Positions 22,709 through 33,374 of a stretch of DNA of 64,000 bases are shown piece after piece. The stretch's first letter is position 1. Each line of letters starts with the position of its first letter. Where the stretch lies: contig JANTQA010000047.1 in the NCBI GenBank assembly GCA_027625915.1, positions 62,001 through 126,000 on the forward strand, given 5' to 3'. Source of the stretch: Anaeramoeba flamelloides (Eukaryota; Metamonada; Anaeramoebidae). Made by a program: the position numbers and the translations under genes. Below the pieces are notes generated by a model. That model was not told the origin of the DNA and did no database searches. It was given only the letters and a program-made list of their open reading frames with translations.

Positions 22709-22906
22709 CAGTCAGTTTCACTTTTAAGGCACAAACTTTCAACGAAATTTAAGTCACAAAAAAAAATCTCAAATTAAGGCACAAAATTCAAATACTAGTA
22801 AAAATAAATTGTAAAAAAAAAAATTCCAAATTTTGAGCCTTAATTTGAGATTTTTTTGTGCCTTAAATTTCGTTGAAAGTTTGTGCCTTAAAAGTGAAAC
22901 TGAATG
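22709..22906. mobile_element. CAGTCAG-type MITE, copy 1
   Basis: A 198-bp near-palindrome flanked by TA on both sides. It starts CAGTCAGTTTCACTTTTAAG and ends in the reverse complement (CTGAATG at the right). TA targets and a CAG start are typical of Tc1/mariner-derived MITEs. Confidence 0.9.
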
Positions 22907-22989
22907 TATAAGAAATGGTGGAATATTAAATAAATACATAAATTATATCAAGTAAAGTAATAAATGAAAAGGAAATAAAAGGGGAAATA

Positions 22990-23186
22990 CAGTCAGTTTC
23001 ACTTTTAAGGCACAAACTTTCAACGAAATTTAAGGCACAATAAAAATCTCAAATTAAGGCTCAAAATTCAGCTTCTAGTAAAATAAATTGTAAAAATTAA
23101 AATTCCAAAAAATGTGCCTTAATTTGAGATTTTTTTTGTACCTTAAATTTCGTTGAAAGTTTGTGCCTTAAAAGTGAAACTGACTG
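22990..23186. mobile_element. CAGTCAG-type MITE, copy 2
   Basis: About 197 bp with the same ends as copy 1 and a TA on each side. It differs from copy 1 mainly in the central 40 bp and a few single bases, which implies recent spread. It lies 83 bp from copy 1 and upstream of the importin-alpha exon. Confidence 0.9.
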
Positions 23187-23475
23187 TATAGTTTTAATTT
23201 AATGATTTTAGATGTATTTTACTTTTTTTTTTTTTCTTTTGGTAAGAAAAAAAAATAAAATTGAGTGTAAAAGAAAATTTAGTGTGGAAAAAAAAAAGAA
23301 AGAAAATGAGGGTGTTTGAAATATTCCCGAAAATTTTTTAATCACATAAAAACACGTTATGGACAACTTCTAAGAAACATTGGTACCTAATATACTTAGT
23401 TTAACGGTAAAATAACAATTTTCTAAATAGATCACAAAATAGTCAAATTCAAACACCAACTTTAAATGTTTTAGG

Positions 23476-24064
23476 AAACATTTCCACAGGGACTAGCACC
23501 CAAACAGAAAAACTTTTAGAAACTGACATTTTAGAAATAATCAGTGACTTATTAGAGAATTCTCAAGTAGTTAACATTAAAAAAGTATGTTCTTGGTTAC
23601 TCTCCAATATTACAGCAGGCACTATTGACCAGATTCAGCAAGTTATAGATTCAGGTGTTATCCATAAAGTTATTCAGCTGATGGAATGTAGTGAGAATGA
23701 AATCAAACATGAAGCTTGTTTTGTAATTTCAAATGGAATTGTTGTTGGATCAAAAACTCAGTTGAAATATTTCATTGACCAAGGATGTTTAGTGAAATTT
23801 ATTAACGTTCTTGATTCAAGCAAATCAAAAATTTTAGACATATGCCTTGAGTCAATTATTAGTATTTTAAATTATGGCAAAACAATGTTCAATAATGAAA
23901 ATCCATATCTACAAGAAATAGAAGAAAATGGAGGATTAGAAAGACTGGAACAATTGCTTAACAATGAATCAAAACGAGTTTATAAACAAGCAGAATTCAT
24001 TTTAAAAACTTATTTGGAACAAGAGGAATCCAATTCTGTACTATCTGATGAAGATTATTTTTAA
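23476..24064 (+). pseudogene. Importin-alpha C-terminal ARM-repeat exon (orphan)
   Basis: After a TTTTAG acceptor (about 23475) the frame is open to the stop at 24064. It reads NISTGTSTQTEKL, then SWLLSNITAGTIDQIQQVID, EIKHEACFVISN, FIDQGCLVKFINVL, then NENPYLQEIEENGGLERLE and an acidic end. This is the order of the last ARM repeats and C-terminus of importin-alpha, the NLS adaptor of nuclear import. The first ATG within it (23681) is internal and is not a natural start. No upstream exon with the IBB or first ARM repeats is found before the MITE at 22990-23186. The frame has no internal stop, so the loss is recent or the exon is still used by a gene not recognised here. Confidence 0.75.
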
Positions 24065-24069
24065 ACATA

Positions 24070-24266
24070 CAGTCAGTTTCACTTTTAAGACACAAACTTT
24101 CAACGAAATTTAAGGCACAAAAAAAATCTCAAATTAAGGCACAAAATTTGAATTCTAGTAAAATAATTTGTGAAAATTAAAATTCCAAAAAATTGTGCTT
24201 TAATTTGAGATTTTTTTGTGCCTTAAATTTCGTTGAAAGTTTGTGCCTTAAAAGTGAAACTGACTG
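24070..24266. mobile_element. CAGTCAG-type MITE, copy 3
   Basis: About 197 bp, TA-flanked, ends CAGTCAGTTTCAC and GTGAAACTGACTG. It starts 5 bp after the stop codon of the importin-alpha exon, so copies 2 and 3 enclose that exon. Confidence 0.9.
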
Positions 24267-24269
24267 TAT

Positions 24270-24529
24270 GAAAAAATTAGAAAATTTTTCATCGTGTTAT
24301 TTTGATTTATTCCTATTCAATATTCTTCTTCTTATTCTTCTTATTATTATTACCAAAAAAGAGAGTTAAAATTAAACAAATTTTTGATATAATATGGTTA
24401 TAGAACAATATATATACACAAATTATATCATTGTGTTTGATATTGTCCAGGATCTACGAGCTTAGTAATCAAATTACCAAAAAAACCGATTCAAAAATTT
24501 AATTCATAAACATTTTTTGTTTAAAAAAG

Positions 24530-24568
<39 letters not shown>

Positions 24569-25058
24569 TTTATTGAAGAGAGGAGATTCAAAAAAATTAC
24601 CTCCTGTTTGTCTTAAACTGTAAATTAATTTTTAGAGTTTTTTTATGATAGCTATAATTTTGGCAAGATTATAACTCAAAAAAGAGATTTTCTTAAAAAA
24701 AATATTTAAATAAAGATATTTACAGAAATACAAGAAAAAAGGAACAGAGAAAAAAAAGTAAGAAATAAAAGAGGAAAAAAAAAAAAAACAAAAGTTGAAA
24801 ACTTTATTAGCAGTTTTAGTTTTGAACCCCCTTCCCTGAGTGTTGAACAAATTATTGATTTCTATCCTTTATTTTGTTTGCTGAATCAAGTAAAAGGTGA
24901 GCTTATATATCATTTTTTAGATTTTTTCCTTTTAGTTGATTCTGTTAAATAAAGGAAAGAATGAGAGCAGAGATCATCATTTAATAGTTTTAGAGAATAA
25001 ATGGACAAACTATATACAAATGAAAGGGTTACTTTCATAAGTAAAAAATGGATCCATA
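24270..25058. other. Non-coding AT-rich stretch
   Basis: It contains a CTT/ATT microsatellite (about 24325-24350) and a T run of about 27 (about 24536-24562). The only unusual spot is CCCCCTTCCCTGAG at about 24827. I see no gene. Confidence 0.5.
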
Positions 25059-25223
25059 TAAACTATTTTTCAAAATTTTCGACACACCTCAGATTTTTCC
25101 ATAACATATCAAAATCCATTTTTGTATAAATTTTGTACAATTTGGACTTTTGTTCAATTTTGTTTTCCAATTTTAACTTGTGAAAAATTTTTAAAATATC
25201 ATTTTTTTTTCAATTTTTTTTTA

Positions 25224-25736
25224 ATGGAAGAATTAGAACAAATCCGATTCAATATAATTACACTTCATAATGGCGGAATTTCACTCAGGGAAATTGCAAA
25301 AAGATTAGAAATTGGACTTTCAAAAGTTCGTTATTGTATAAAGATTTGTAAAGAAGAGCATCGAATTTCAAAAAAAAAGAGAGGTGTAAAAAAAAGAGAA
25401 TTTGAAAATGACTTAAAAAATTTTGTACTGGAAGAAACTGTAGAAAATCGTACAATGAGTTGTCAGATTTTATCAAATAAATGTAAAACAAAATTTCCCA
25501 ATTCGAAGTGTTCACCAACAACAATTTACAGAATAAGAAAATCCTTAAATTTTGACTACAAGCCACCTCGAATCCGTCAAAGTTTAAACAAAATACAGAT
25601 TGCTAAACGATTACTTTTTGCATTAGACCACAAGTCAAATAAAACTGATTGGACCCGAGTACTTTTTACCGATGAGTCCTGGTTCTCTTTAAATTCAATA
25701 ACAAGAAAAATTTGGCGAAGGAGAAATCAACATGAT

Positions 25737-25773
<37 letters not shown>

Positions 25774-26329
25774 CTTGTTTACTTAATTTTTTCTTTTTCT
25801 TTTTCTTTTTCTTATTTTTTTGTAAAAAGATTCTGTATTTGAAGAACGTGAGAAATTTGGGAAAAAAATTTTAATTTGGGGAGGTATCAGTTATTATCTT
25901 CAAACAGAACTAATTGTCATCGAAAAATCAGTAAATACAGAAACGTATATTAATGACATTATTAAAAATTCAAGGGTAATCAAAAAAGCAAACAGGGAGT
26001 ATGGCTGTTTAAATTGGATTTTTCAACAGGACGGTGCAAGACCCCATATATCAAGAAAAAAGATGGATTGTCTCAATCGGAGGTGTCAAGTTATGAATCC
26101 CTGGCTCCCAAATAGCCCAGACCTCAATCCCATTGAGAATCTTTGGAGTATTATGGACCGTCGATTAAAACACGTAAATCCTAAAAATAAAGAAGAATTT
26201 ATTGAAGAATTAATAAATGTCTGGGAGAGTATAAAATGGGAAACTTTAGAAAATCTGACACTTTCAATGGATAATAGAATCAATTTAGTGATTGAAAGAG
26301 ATGGCCAATCTATAAATGGTTTTTTTTAA
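25224..26329 (+). CDS. Tc1-family transposase (two exons)
   Basis: It cuts and pastes the surrounding element. Exon 1 is 25224-25737 and exon 2 is 25830-26329. Joining CATGATG to ATTCTG gives 338 codons with stop (337 residues), a normal Tc1 length, with no internal stop. An N-terminal helix-turn-helix (SLREIAKRLEIGLSKVRYC, about residues 19-37) and a second one (about 80-115) bind the TIRs. The catalytic triad is visible: VLFTDESWF (first Asp), FQQDGARPH (second Asp) and NSPDLNPIENLW (Glu), with 34 residues between the last two, the DD34E pattern. The start MEELEQ was chosen over an upstream in-frame ATG (25122), which only adds Phe-rich residues. The 92-bp intron is mostly T, so without splicing the protein stops early. 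Confidence 0.85.
25738..25829 (+). other. Intron in the Tc1 transposase, poly-T rich
   Basis: The donor is G|GTTTTT and the acceptor is GTAAAAAG|ATT. Removal restores the reading frame and the conserved order ...IWRRRNQHDD-SVFEEREKFG. The first 34 bases are nearly all T. It could instead be a T-tract expansion that broke the gene, but exact GT-AG ends and the restored frame favour an intron. Confidence 0.75.
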
Positions 26330-26644
26330 AAGAAAAATAAAAATACAAATTTTCGTTATGGTCATTTCACAATTTTGGAAACACCCATTTTTTTTTTTAT
26401 TATTTTATTTTTTTTTATTTTGTTTCAATTTTTTTTAGAACTTTATCCTTAAAAACATTAATAGTCAGTAACTGAAAAGTGATTTACAAATTAGTTTTCA
26501 ATAATCGAAAAAATAGAGAATTTTTTGTCCAATTTTGATTTTGGGTGTGTCCAAAATTGTGAAAAGGGGTTTAGATAAGATATCTCTATAAAGTTGCCGT
26601 TGATAAGAATAAGAATTTTTTCAAAATTTGGGATTGTTTCACTA

Positions 26645-26920
26645 AACCTGAAAATTTTCGACTACACCCCGCTAGGAGAAGATTCTTATGAGTGAGTCTA
26701 ATATAATACAAAGCATCAAAATCAAATTAGTCAAGGAATAAAAAATCCCGAAAAGGTTTCTTTTTTGGATTTTTGAAACTTTTTTTTTGATTTGAAATTT
26801 TTTCTTTCTTCTCGAGATTTTTTATTCTTAAATTAAATTAGATTTTGTACTCTTTAATATAATATTTATACAGATAAGATTCTTCTCTTCGCTTGGCATT
26901 GTGGAAAATTTTCGCGGGTA
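26645..26920. mobile_element. Inverted-repeat element, about 275 bp
   Basis: Left arm (about 26645-26752) and right arm (about 26811-26920) pair imperfectly. Shared landmarks are AAAATTTTCG, GAGAAGATTCTTAT and GAATAAAAAATC(C/T)CGA in opposite orientations. There is a locally G+C-rich spot ACACCCCGC in the left arm. It starts 70 bp after the Tc1 element and carries no protein. Confidence 0.7.
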
Positions 26921-27520
26921 ATGAAAAAAACCCAAATTTATGAAAAAAACTTACACAATAAGAACTTCAATTTTAACACTAGTGTTTTCTTTTTTTAGTT
27001 CATTTTTTCATTACATTATGGTTTGAAGAAAAAGTTTCTGTAAATAATTAGATTGTTTTGATCAAAAGTAGGTTGTAATTTTTTATGCTTTAAACAATTT
27101 ATTTCCAAAGATCAGAATAGAATCGGTTTTACATTATTTATGATTTTGTAACAAACTAATAGGTATGTTCAGTTTTAAATTTATCACATTCAATGTGGTT
27201 GTGTGTCTGTGTTGGTAAAAATAAATTTAACACTTATTTGATTGGATCTTTTGGAGGGTGGATAACAAGTTATGTTATCTTCTTCATTGTTCACTCAAAC
27301 CAATTATCATTTTTATAGGGTTTGGTGTTTAAACAAGAATGAAACATAAAAATGAAAAAGGTAATAAAAGGACTGTTTGAGACGAACTTTATTAGTAAAA
27401 AAAAAATAAAAAAAAGATAAAAATAAGAAATCATTAAGAGAATGTGATTTCTACAAGAGTAGTAACGTGATCCTTTTAGTATGAAAATTAAATGAATATT
27501 TGAGTGATTCGCAAAGATCA
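26921..27520. other. Non-coding stretch 3' of the small gene
   Basis: AT-rich, no coding frame that looks real. The segment TTGGAGGGTGGATAAC at about 27251 is the only compositional change. Confidence 0.4.
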
Positions 27521-27715
27521 TCATTTCTTTGATTTTTGAGAAGAACTTGATCCAGATCCACTTGAAGAATAATAAGTGCTATTATTTGGATTCATCTGAT
27601 TTGAATGGTTATTCAGATCAGAATATGTTCCTTTTCCAGAATATGAAGTTGATCCTCCTTGGTAATTGCTATTATTGGGATTTAATTGATTTGATCTATT
27701 ATCGTTTGAACTCAT
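27521..27715 (-). CDS. Small Asn/Ser-rich hydrophilic protein
   Basis: 64 residues from MSSNDNRSNQLNPNNSNYQ to a Ser-rich, basic end (SGSGSSSSQKSKK). A motif is repeated: RSNQLNPNNSNY near residue 7 and HSNQMNPNNSTYY near residue 37, with a Gly/Ser/Tyr linker between. Balanced codons and the internal repeat argue for a real gene; it stands alone with AT-rich DNA on both sides. The NQ(L/M)NPNN pattern resembles short hydrophilic proteins of unknown function. No membrane segment or signal is seen. Confidence 0.55.
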   Translation of the reverse strand: MSSNDNRSNQLNPNNSNYQGGSTSYSGKGTYSDLNNHSNQMNPNNSTYYSSSGSGSSSSQKSKK

Positions 27716-28242
27716 TAGAATAAATGTAAATAAAAAATAAAAAATGAATTTTATTTCAATTAAATATTTTTAAATTATTTTTAAATTTTAGTTTCGTAAC
27801 ATAATTTTTTATTATTTATATCGTTTTTCGATTCATATTAGATAAACAAATATTTCCAGCCTTTACACTTAATTTTTTGAAACAAACATTGATTTCACAG
27901 AATATTGTCCGAAACAAATATTATTTTCAAAAAAATCAAATTCGAAAATTAAAAAATAACTTTTTACGAACAGTTTTTGTTTAAAATTAAAGTCTCGAAT
28001 CTTTCACCTTTTGAGTGAGACTAAAGTTGACACTTGTTGATAAATTGAGTTTTAGACTATGATTCAAAAACAAAACTAACGATTAATCAACATGATTGTT
28101 AACTTACAAAATATATTATCAGATAGTGTTAAAACGTAAGATGATGAAAGAACGATCTATATTTGTGGACCTCTGATCTCTTTTTGTGGATGTTAGAGAA
28201 TAATTAAATACGAACAAGTTAAAAGATCCTGTCAAACTTTTA

Positions 28243-28643
28243 CAGTCGTTCCAAGGCTAGCGTGAATTTTTGTATGAATCAAATTTTGTTTCTGATATGC
28301 AACTTTAAACAGTTGAATTAAAGATACGAAAGTTCATATTCAAAAAATATTCTTCTGAATGAACTATTATTCAAATTTTTTTTCAGTAGAAAAGAAAACT
28401 ATTTTTCAATTTAGAAGAAGGATTTTAAAATCCGAAATACCCTGAATCTAAACTAAATTTCACACTTTTAAAAAATGAAGGATTTGTTGTTCATATTTAA
28501 AAAAATTTCTTGAATACCAACTTATCCAAAAAAAGATTTTTTGAATTTCTGATCTCTTAGATCTTTAATTCAACTTTTTAAAATTTCATATCAGAAACAA
28601 AATTTGATTCATACAAAAATTCACACTAGCCTTGGAACGGCTG
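28243..28643. mobile_element. TA-flanked MITE with about 90-bp inverted repeats
   Basis: It begins after TA with CAGTCGTTCCAAGGCTAG and ends in the inverse (CTAGCCTTGGAACGGCTG) before TA. The arms (about 28243-28335 and 28550-28643) share GAATCAAATTTTGTTTCTGA. It is another Tc1/mariner-like non-autonomous family, distinct from the CAGTCAG type. The centre is AT-rich and non-coding. Confidence 0.85.
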
Positions 28644-28839
28644 TACAATTTTGGTGTAGATTGATTGTTGAAAAATCTAACAATAATACTCCTTTTTACT
28701 TAAATTGTTTTGACTTTAGAACTTTTCTCACAAATTACTGATTACATTTCACCAAATGTGACGAATAACGAAATTCAGTTTCATGTTCATTCATCTTAAT
28801 TCGATATAGTCTTTGAATATTTATACTATTATTGTTGAG

Positions 28840-29850
28840 TAAAATGGATGAGTTAACATCATCTAAACAATTTTGATATTATTAGTCTGTTTTTTGAGTT
28901 CTAAATTTGACATCTTTCCAAAATAGAACTATAAAAAGTAACCTATTATTGTTATTAACAATTAAGGAAACTCATGAATGTGGTGTATAATTTTTAAAGT
29001 TCTATATTGGAAAGTATTGATTTTGAAAGCAAAGTAAAAATTTTGTGAGAAATTTTAAATGTTAAAATTTTTCGATCCAAATCTCAACATATATAATAAT
29101 TAATTGTTCACCTTTATGGATAAATATGAATATGAGTTATATTAAATTAACAATTCTTGATTAAATTCAGATCACTTTTGTAAAAAAATTTTTATTGTTT
29201 TAAGGTTTGAAAAAGTAAATTTCGCTTTTTCAAAAAGCGAAAAAAAAAAGACAAAAAAATAAAGGAATTTGAAAAATTATTTTAAAAAAACGATTCTTTA
29301 TACTTAAAAGAATCTTTATAACCAATGAATTCATATTTGAAAATAAAAATCTGAGTTTTGGATTTTTATGTTTCAATTACGTAATTGGAAAAATTCTTCA
29401 AGATAATTTTTTTTTCAAAAATCAAATTACATATTCAAATAATTGTTTAATTTATATGTAAAATTTTCATTTTGTTTGAAAAAATTATTGATGAAGACTA
29501 TTATGATGAAAATAATATTAATATTAGATAAAAAATAAAAAAAGAATAATTTATTTTTTACTCAAAGTTAATAATTTTGAAAAAAAAACAAAATCTATTC
29601 ATAATCATTAAATCGAATTAATAAAATTAATCTTGTATTTGTGATGAAAATTGTAAAATATCAGGTAAAAATTGTCTATCCTATAAGAAATTGAATCATT
29701 TTACGATTTTTATTTTTTGTAAAAAAATGGAAAAAAAAATTAGATCTGATCAAAAAAAATTTTCTTTTATGAGTTTATTCACAGATTTTGTTTCTAGGGA
29801 GATCCAATATTCAAAATAAGAAAGTAAATAATATCATCAATAACATATTA
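28840..29850 (+). repeat. Dispersed repeat R1, copy a
   Basis: About 1 kb, recurring in the same orientation at 38735-39765 and 55485-56560. Landmarks are GATGAGTTAACATCATCTAA, the AAAAAGCGAAAAAAAAAAGAC block, GATTCTTTATACTTAAAAGA, ATGTTTCAATTACGTAATTG and GATCCAATATTCAAAATAAG. No open frame is conserved. Copies a and b are closer to each other than to c. Confidence 0.7.
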
Positions 29851-30533
29851 TAAAATTTTTTCCTATATTTGAAATAAATTACAGAAACAGATCGATTTAC
29901 AACTTTTTTTCAACTATTTAGAGCGAATTACACAAATCTAATTTTTAATTAAATACCATCCCATTGGAAATTTATTTATATTATAGAAGGATTACTCACC
30001 TTAAATAACAATAAGGTGAAATATTCTGTTGACCAAAGTAATATTTATTATCTCAGTAGTTCAAAGGTGGAATATTTTTAAAAAATCCTCACTTATAAAG
30101 ATCATTTTTTTAAAAATCTTAAATTGGTAGATATTCTTTATTTTATTCAAAAATAAAAAAAAAAACCTCTTTTTAACAACACCAAACATGATCACTTAAA
30201 CTTTATCAAAAACAGTCCCTAATAATTTTGACATTAACCTAATCTAACTATCATGATTACAAATTTCCTGATTTTGATATTCCACATTTTCCATTTTATA
30301 AATTGGTTGAGGAACGATCTTTTTAAGAAATACAAAATACAAACTATTTAATATAACTCAATTAAGTCATTCAAATACTAAGAAAAATACAATTGAAAAC
30401 CTTTTTATTTTCAGACAAGATTATTCTTCAAATTAATAAAAAAACAAAATTTTCATATTTAACCATATATTAGAATGTTAAATATTATAAATTTTCATAT
30501 CATTTTTATAATAATAATTCCTCTTCTTTTTAG

Positions 30534-30695
30534 AATTGAAAACTTATCTAAGAATCTAATTGAAACCATTAAAATCGATAAACTCTAAATAGACCAAGAT
30601 CACAAATGCCATCCGATTACTTTGAAATTTGTTACTCGAATCTATGTTGATGAAAATGAAGTAAAAATTTCTTCCTATTTGAAATTTAAATACAA
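30534..30695 (+). pseudogene. Isolated exon-like fragment, unknown family
   Basis: It is bounded by a CTTTTTAG acceptor (30533) and an ACAA|GTAATA donor (30695/30696). One frame reads IENLSKNLIETIKIDKL, a stop, then HKCHPITLKFVTRIYVDENE and VKISSYLKFK. Amino-acid usage looks coding, but there is one in-frame stop and no partner exon. The surrounding 29850-31815 is otherwise AT-rich, with T runs near 31190-31230 and a (TA)n near 31780-31812. Confidence 0.3.
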
Positions 30696-31181
30696 GTAAT
30701 ATAAATGTTAAAATGGAAATGTCTTATTAACTATTACAGAATTATTTTCCAAGTTCACAAAGGTAATAATATTTCACTCTTTTTTTTCAATTTTGTTTTT
30801 TTTTAACATTTTTCTTTTTTTTTATTTTATATAAAACAAAAAAAAACTTTAAAAGAACAAATATATCTTCAATTTACCAATTTCTTTTGAAAAAACCTAT
30901 TGTTGCTCTTTAGAAAAAAAACTTATTTTCTGATTCTTGAAGAAAAATATCCAAAATACATGCACATATGTTAAAAAAAAAATATTTGAATTTTTCTTCT
31001 AAATTGGGCTATCATGAAATAAAACACAAATAATTATACTGTTTCTGATTGACTCGTTTGTAAAAGATCTACAAACGGTGTGTATATATAAAGTACTATT
31101 TGGGATAAAAGAATTACATTGTTTTTAGATCCACTCTTTTTTGAAATCATAAAATAATAAAAGGATTTCTTTTCTGCTTTC

Positions 31182-31214
<33 letters not shown>

Positions 31215-31780
31215 CTTTTTTTTTTTTTTCAAAAATCATACGAATAACATTAAAAATGGATTAATAGTGATGAAAATTTTAGTATCTTTTACAAAAAAAA
31301 AAGTTTTTCTTTAGAAAAAAATAATGAAAAAATAAAAAAACAAAATCCATTTTTACTCAAATATTTTCTGATCATTTTCTGATTTTTTTAAGTAGTTTTA
31401 AACAATTTAATTAATTTTTTTTTTTTGTTAATTTAAAGTTATTAGTATTTTTTTAAAAAATATTTAAATTTTATTATCAAGTTTTAAAAATTTTACCAAA
31501 CATTTCAATTACAAAACATTAAGATAATATGTTATCAAACTGAATTTCAACCTAAGTTGTCATTTTTTAATTGAAGTTATGTTATATACAATACAGGTGT
31601 TTTCATTTTTTGTAAGATATATAAATCCAAAATTTGGAAAGTTTTAAAAATTAGTTAAATTTTTTAGTACAATTTATATAAATATGGTTTATTTAAAAAT
31701 TTCAAAATGATTAGATGTAGAATTATTTTTTTTTTTTAATTAAAAAGTTATAACTCATTCATATTATTGTTATCATTAAG

Positions 31781-31814
<34 letters not shown>

Positions 31815-31816
<2 letters not shown>

Positions 31817-32400
31817 CTATTTTTCAACTAAAATGGTACACCCGTATTAACTATTATATTAACTATCTTGATATTTGGTCTGTTATAAATGTGACTTTAA
31901 ATATATTTTTGCAAAATTTAAAAATTATTTCATTTCATTTTTTGTAATTTATTGTTTGTAATTTATTTTTTGTAATAATCGTTCAACCTAAGTAAAAAAG
32001 AAATTATAAAGAATAATACTAAGAATAACTGAATAGATATTTTAATTTTATATAATCAGGGTTTTTTCAATAGGTAAAATATCTAAAAAAATTGGTAATT
32101 CAAAGACAAGGTCACCCATTCAATGGTTTTTATTTTTTTTTTTGTTTTTTTAATCAAATCTTCCAATAAAATATGATTTTTGAGAAACATTATTTTTTAT
32201 TATAGTCACACTACTTTTTTTTTTTTTTAAGAATTATTTTTTAATTTTAGAGATTTTGAATTTTTAAACAATTATTTTAATATCTAATAAGTGAGCAATA
32301 ATTTAAGTTTATGTTATAATAATTTGTAAGTATAAATTAAATAACTAATATTAAATTAAAAATTTTTGGTTGTGCCAATTATATAAAAAATTGTTTAGTT
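31815..32400 (+). repeat. Dispersed repeat R3, copy a
   Basis: It matches 40270-40830 in the same orientation and 56620-57170 inverted. Landmarks are ATATATTTTTGCAAAATTTA, ATCAGGGTTTTTTCAATA, GTGAGCAATAATTTAAG and GTGCCAATTATA near the end. It is non-coding. Confidence 0.7.
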
Positions 32401-32426
32401 AGAAGATAATTGGATTTCATGGCATC

Positions 32427-32958
32427 TAAACTAGATTCCAAAATTTTGGACACAGTTTAAACAGTGGAACGAACATCATTACTGTACTTTAAATTCAAAT
32501 TGGAAAGAATTTTGATTTTACAAACAATTTCATTTTTTGTCTTTTTTGTTTTGTTTTCATTTCCTTTTTTGCAGTTACGTAATCTGTTTCGTTAGATCTC
32601 GAAATTTTTTTTCAATGGTTGAAAGAAGGTTAGTGTTGAGTTTGTTAAATTGGAAAATCATATACAATTGGTAGATGGTATCTTATCATTTGATCGATCA
32701 ACAATTGTTAGTGAAATTTCAACAAATTTAGTAATACATTTTTTGTTCCGCTCGTTTCATTATTTTGGACACACCTGTTTTTATTTTTGAGTTTTAAATT
32801 TTTTTCTTTTATTTGGCTGAAAATGATTACTTATAAAAACATTAATACCTTGTTACTTAAATGTAGTTTTATATTAAGTTTGGGAAAATACAATAAATTG
32901 GGTTTTTTTTTGCCTATTTTTGATTTTGGGTGTGTCCAAATTTTTGGAACGGGGTTTA
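32427..32958 (+). mobile_element. Internally deleted Tc1/mariner derivative
   Basis: The left end (TAAACTAGATTCCAAAATTT, then TGGACACA) and right end (GGGTGTGTCCAAATTTTTGG then AACGGGGTTTA) match the ends of the 25059-26573 element. The stretch before 32745 looks like a decayed transposase C-terminus, followed by the internal TIR-like motif TCATTATTTTGGACACACC (about 32755). The subterminal AAAACATTAATA block is shared with 26450. About 1 kb of transposase is missing, so it is not autonomous. Confidence 0.75.
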
Positions 32959-33374
32959 TATATAATGTTATTAAATTAACTTTATATTAGGGATATAGTG
33001 GATTTTTTATAAATATTTTGTAATAAAAACTAAAATAAATACAAATTATCGAATCTTGTATCAGAAAAATCATGTTTAAATTTTAATCTAATAAATTCTT
33101 ATTCTTATCAACAATATTTTTATAAACAAAAGATCTTTTTTCTAAATTCAACTCTGTTAACATTTGTTGTAGGTAAAAGTAAAATCAATTGGAAATTAAA
33201 AAAAGTAAATTTTTTTAATTTTATTTATTTTAAAAACTACATTATATTATTGTGTATATAAGAATTAAAAAATTTCTTTTTCTAAAAAGATTAAAAAAAG
33301 AAAAAAGATTATGTATGTTTGAAATTATTTTTAATTTTGTATTTCATTTAATAGATATTCTATTATTTATTTTT

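Larger units (their letters stand above)
25059..26573 (+). mobile_element. Tc1/mariner (DD34E) transposon, apparently complete
   Basis: The left end begins at a TA near 25059 (AAACTATTTTTCAAAATTTT, then CGACACACC). The right end, inverted, is AAACCCCTTTTCACAATTTT then GGACACACCC, ending at TA 26572-26573. Between them lies a full transposase. The size of 1.51 kb fits the superfamily. A third TIR-like motif (CACAATTTTGGAAACACCC, about 26375) lies just after the stop codon in the same orientation as the left end. A deleted relative is at 32427-32958. Confidence 0.88.

Noticed and set aside
25285-25566. 93-codon minus-strand frame
   Set aside because: It is a shadow of the Tc1 transposase exon on the plus strand.
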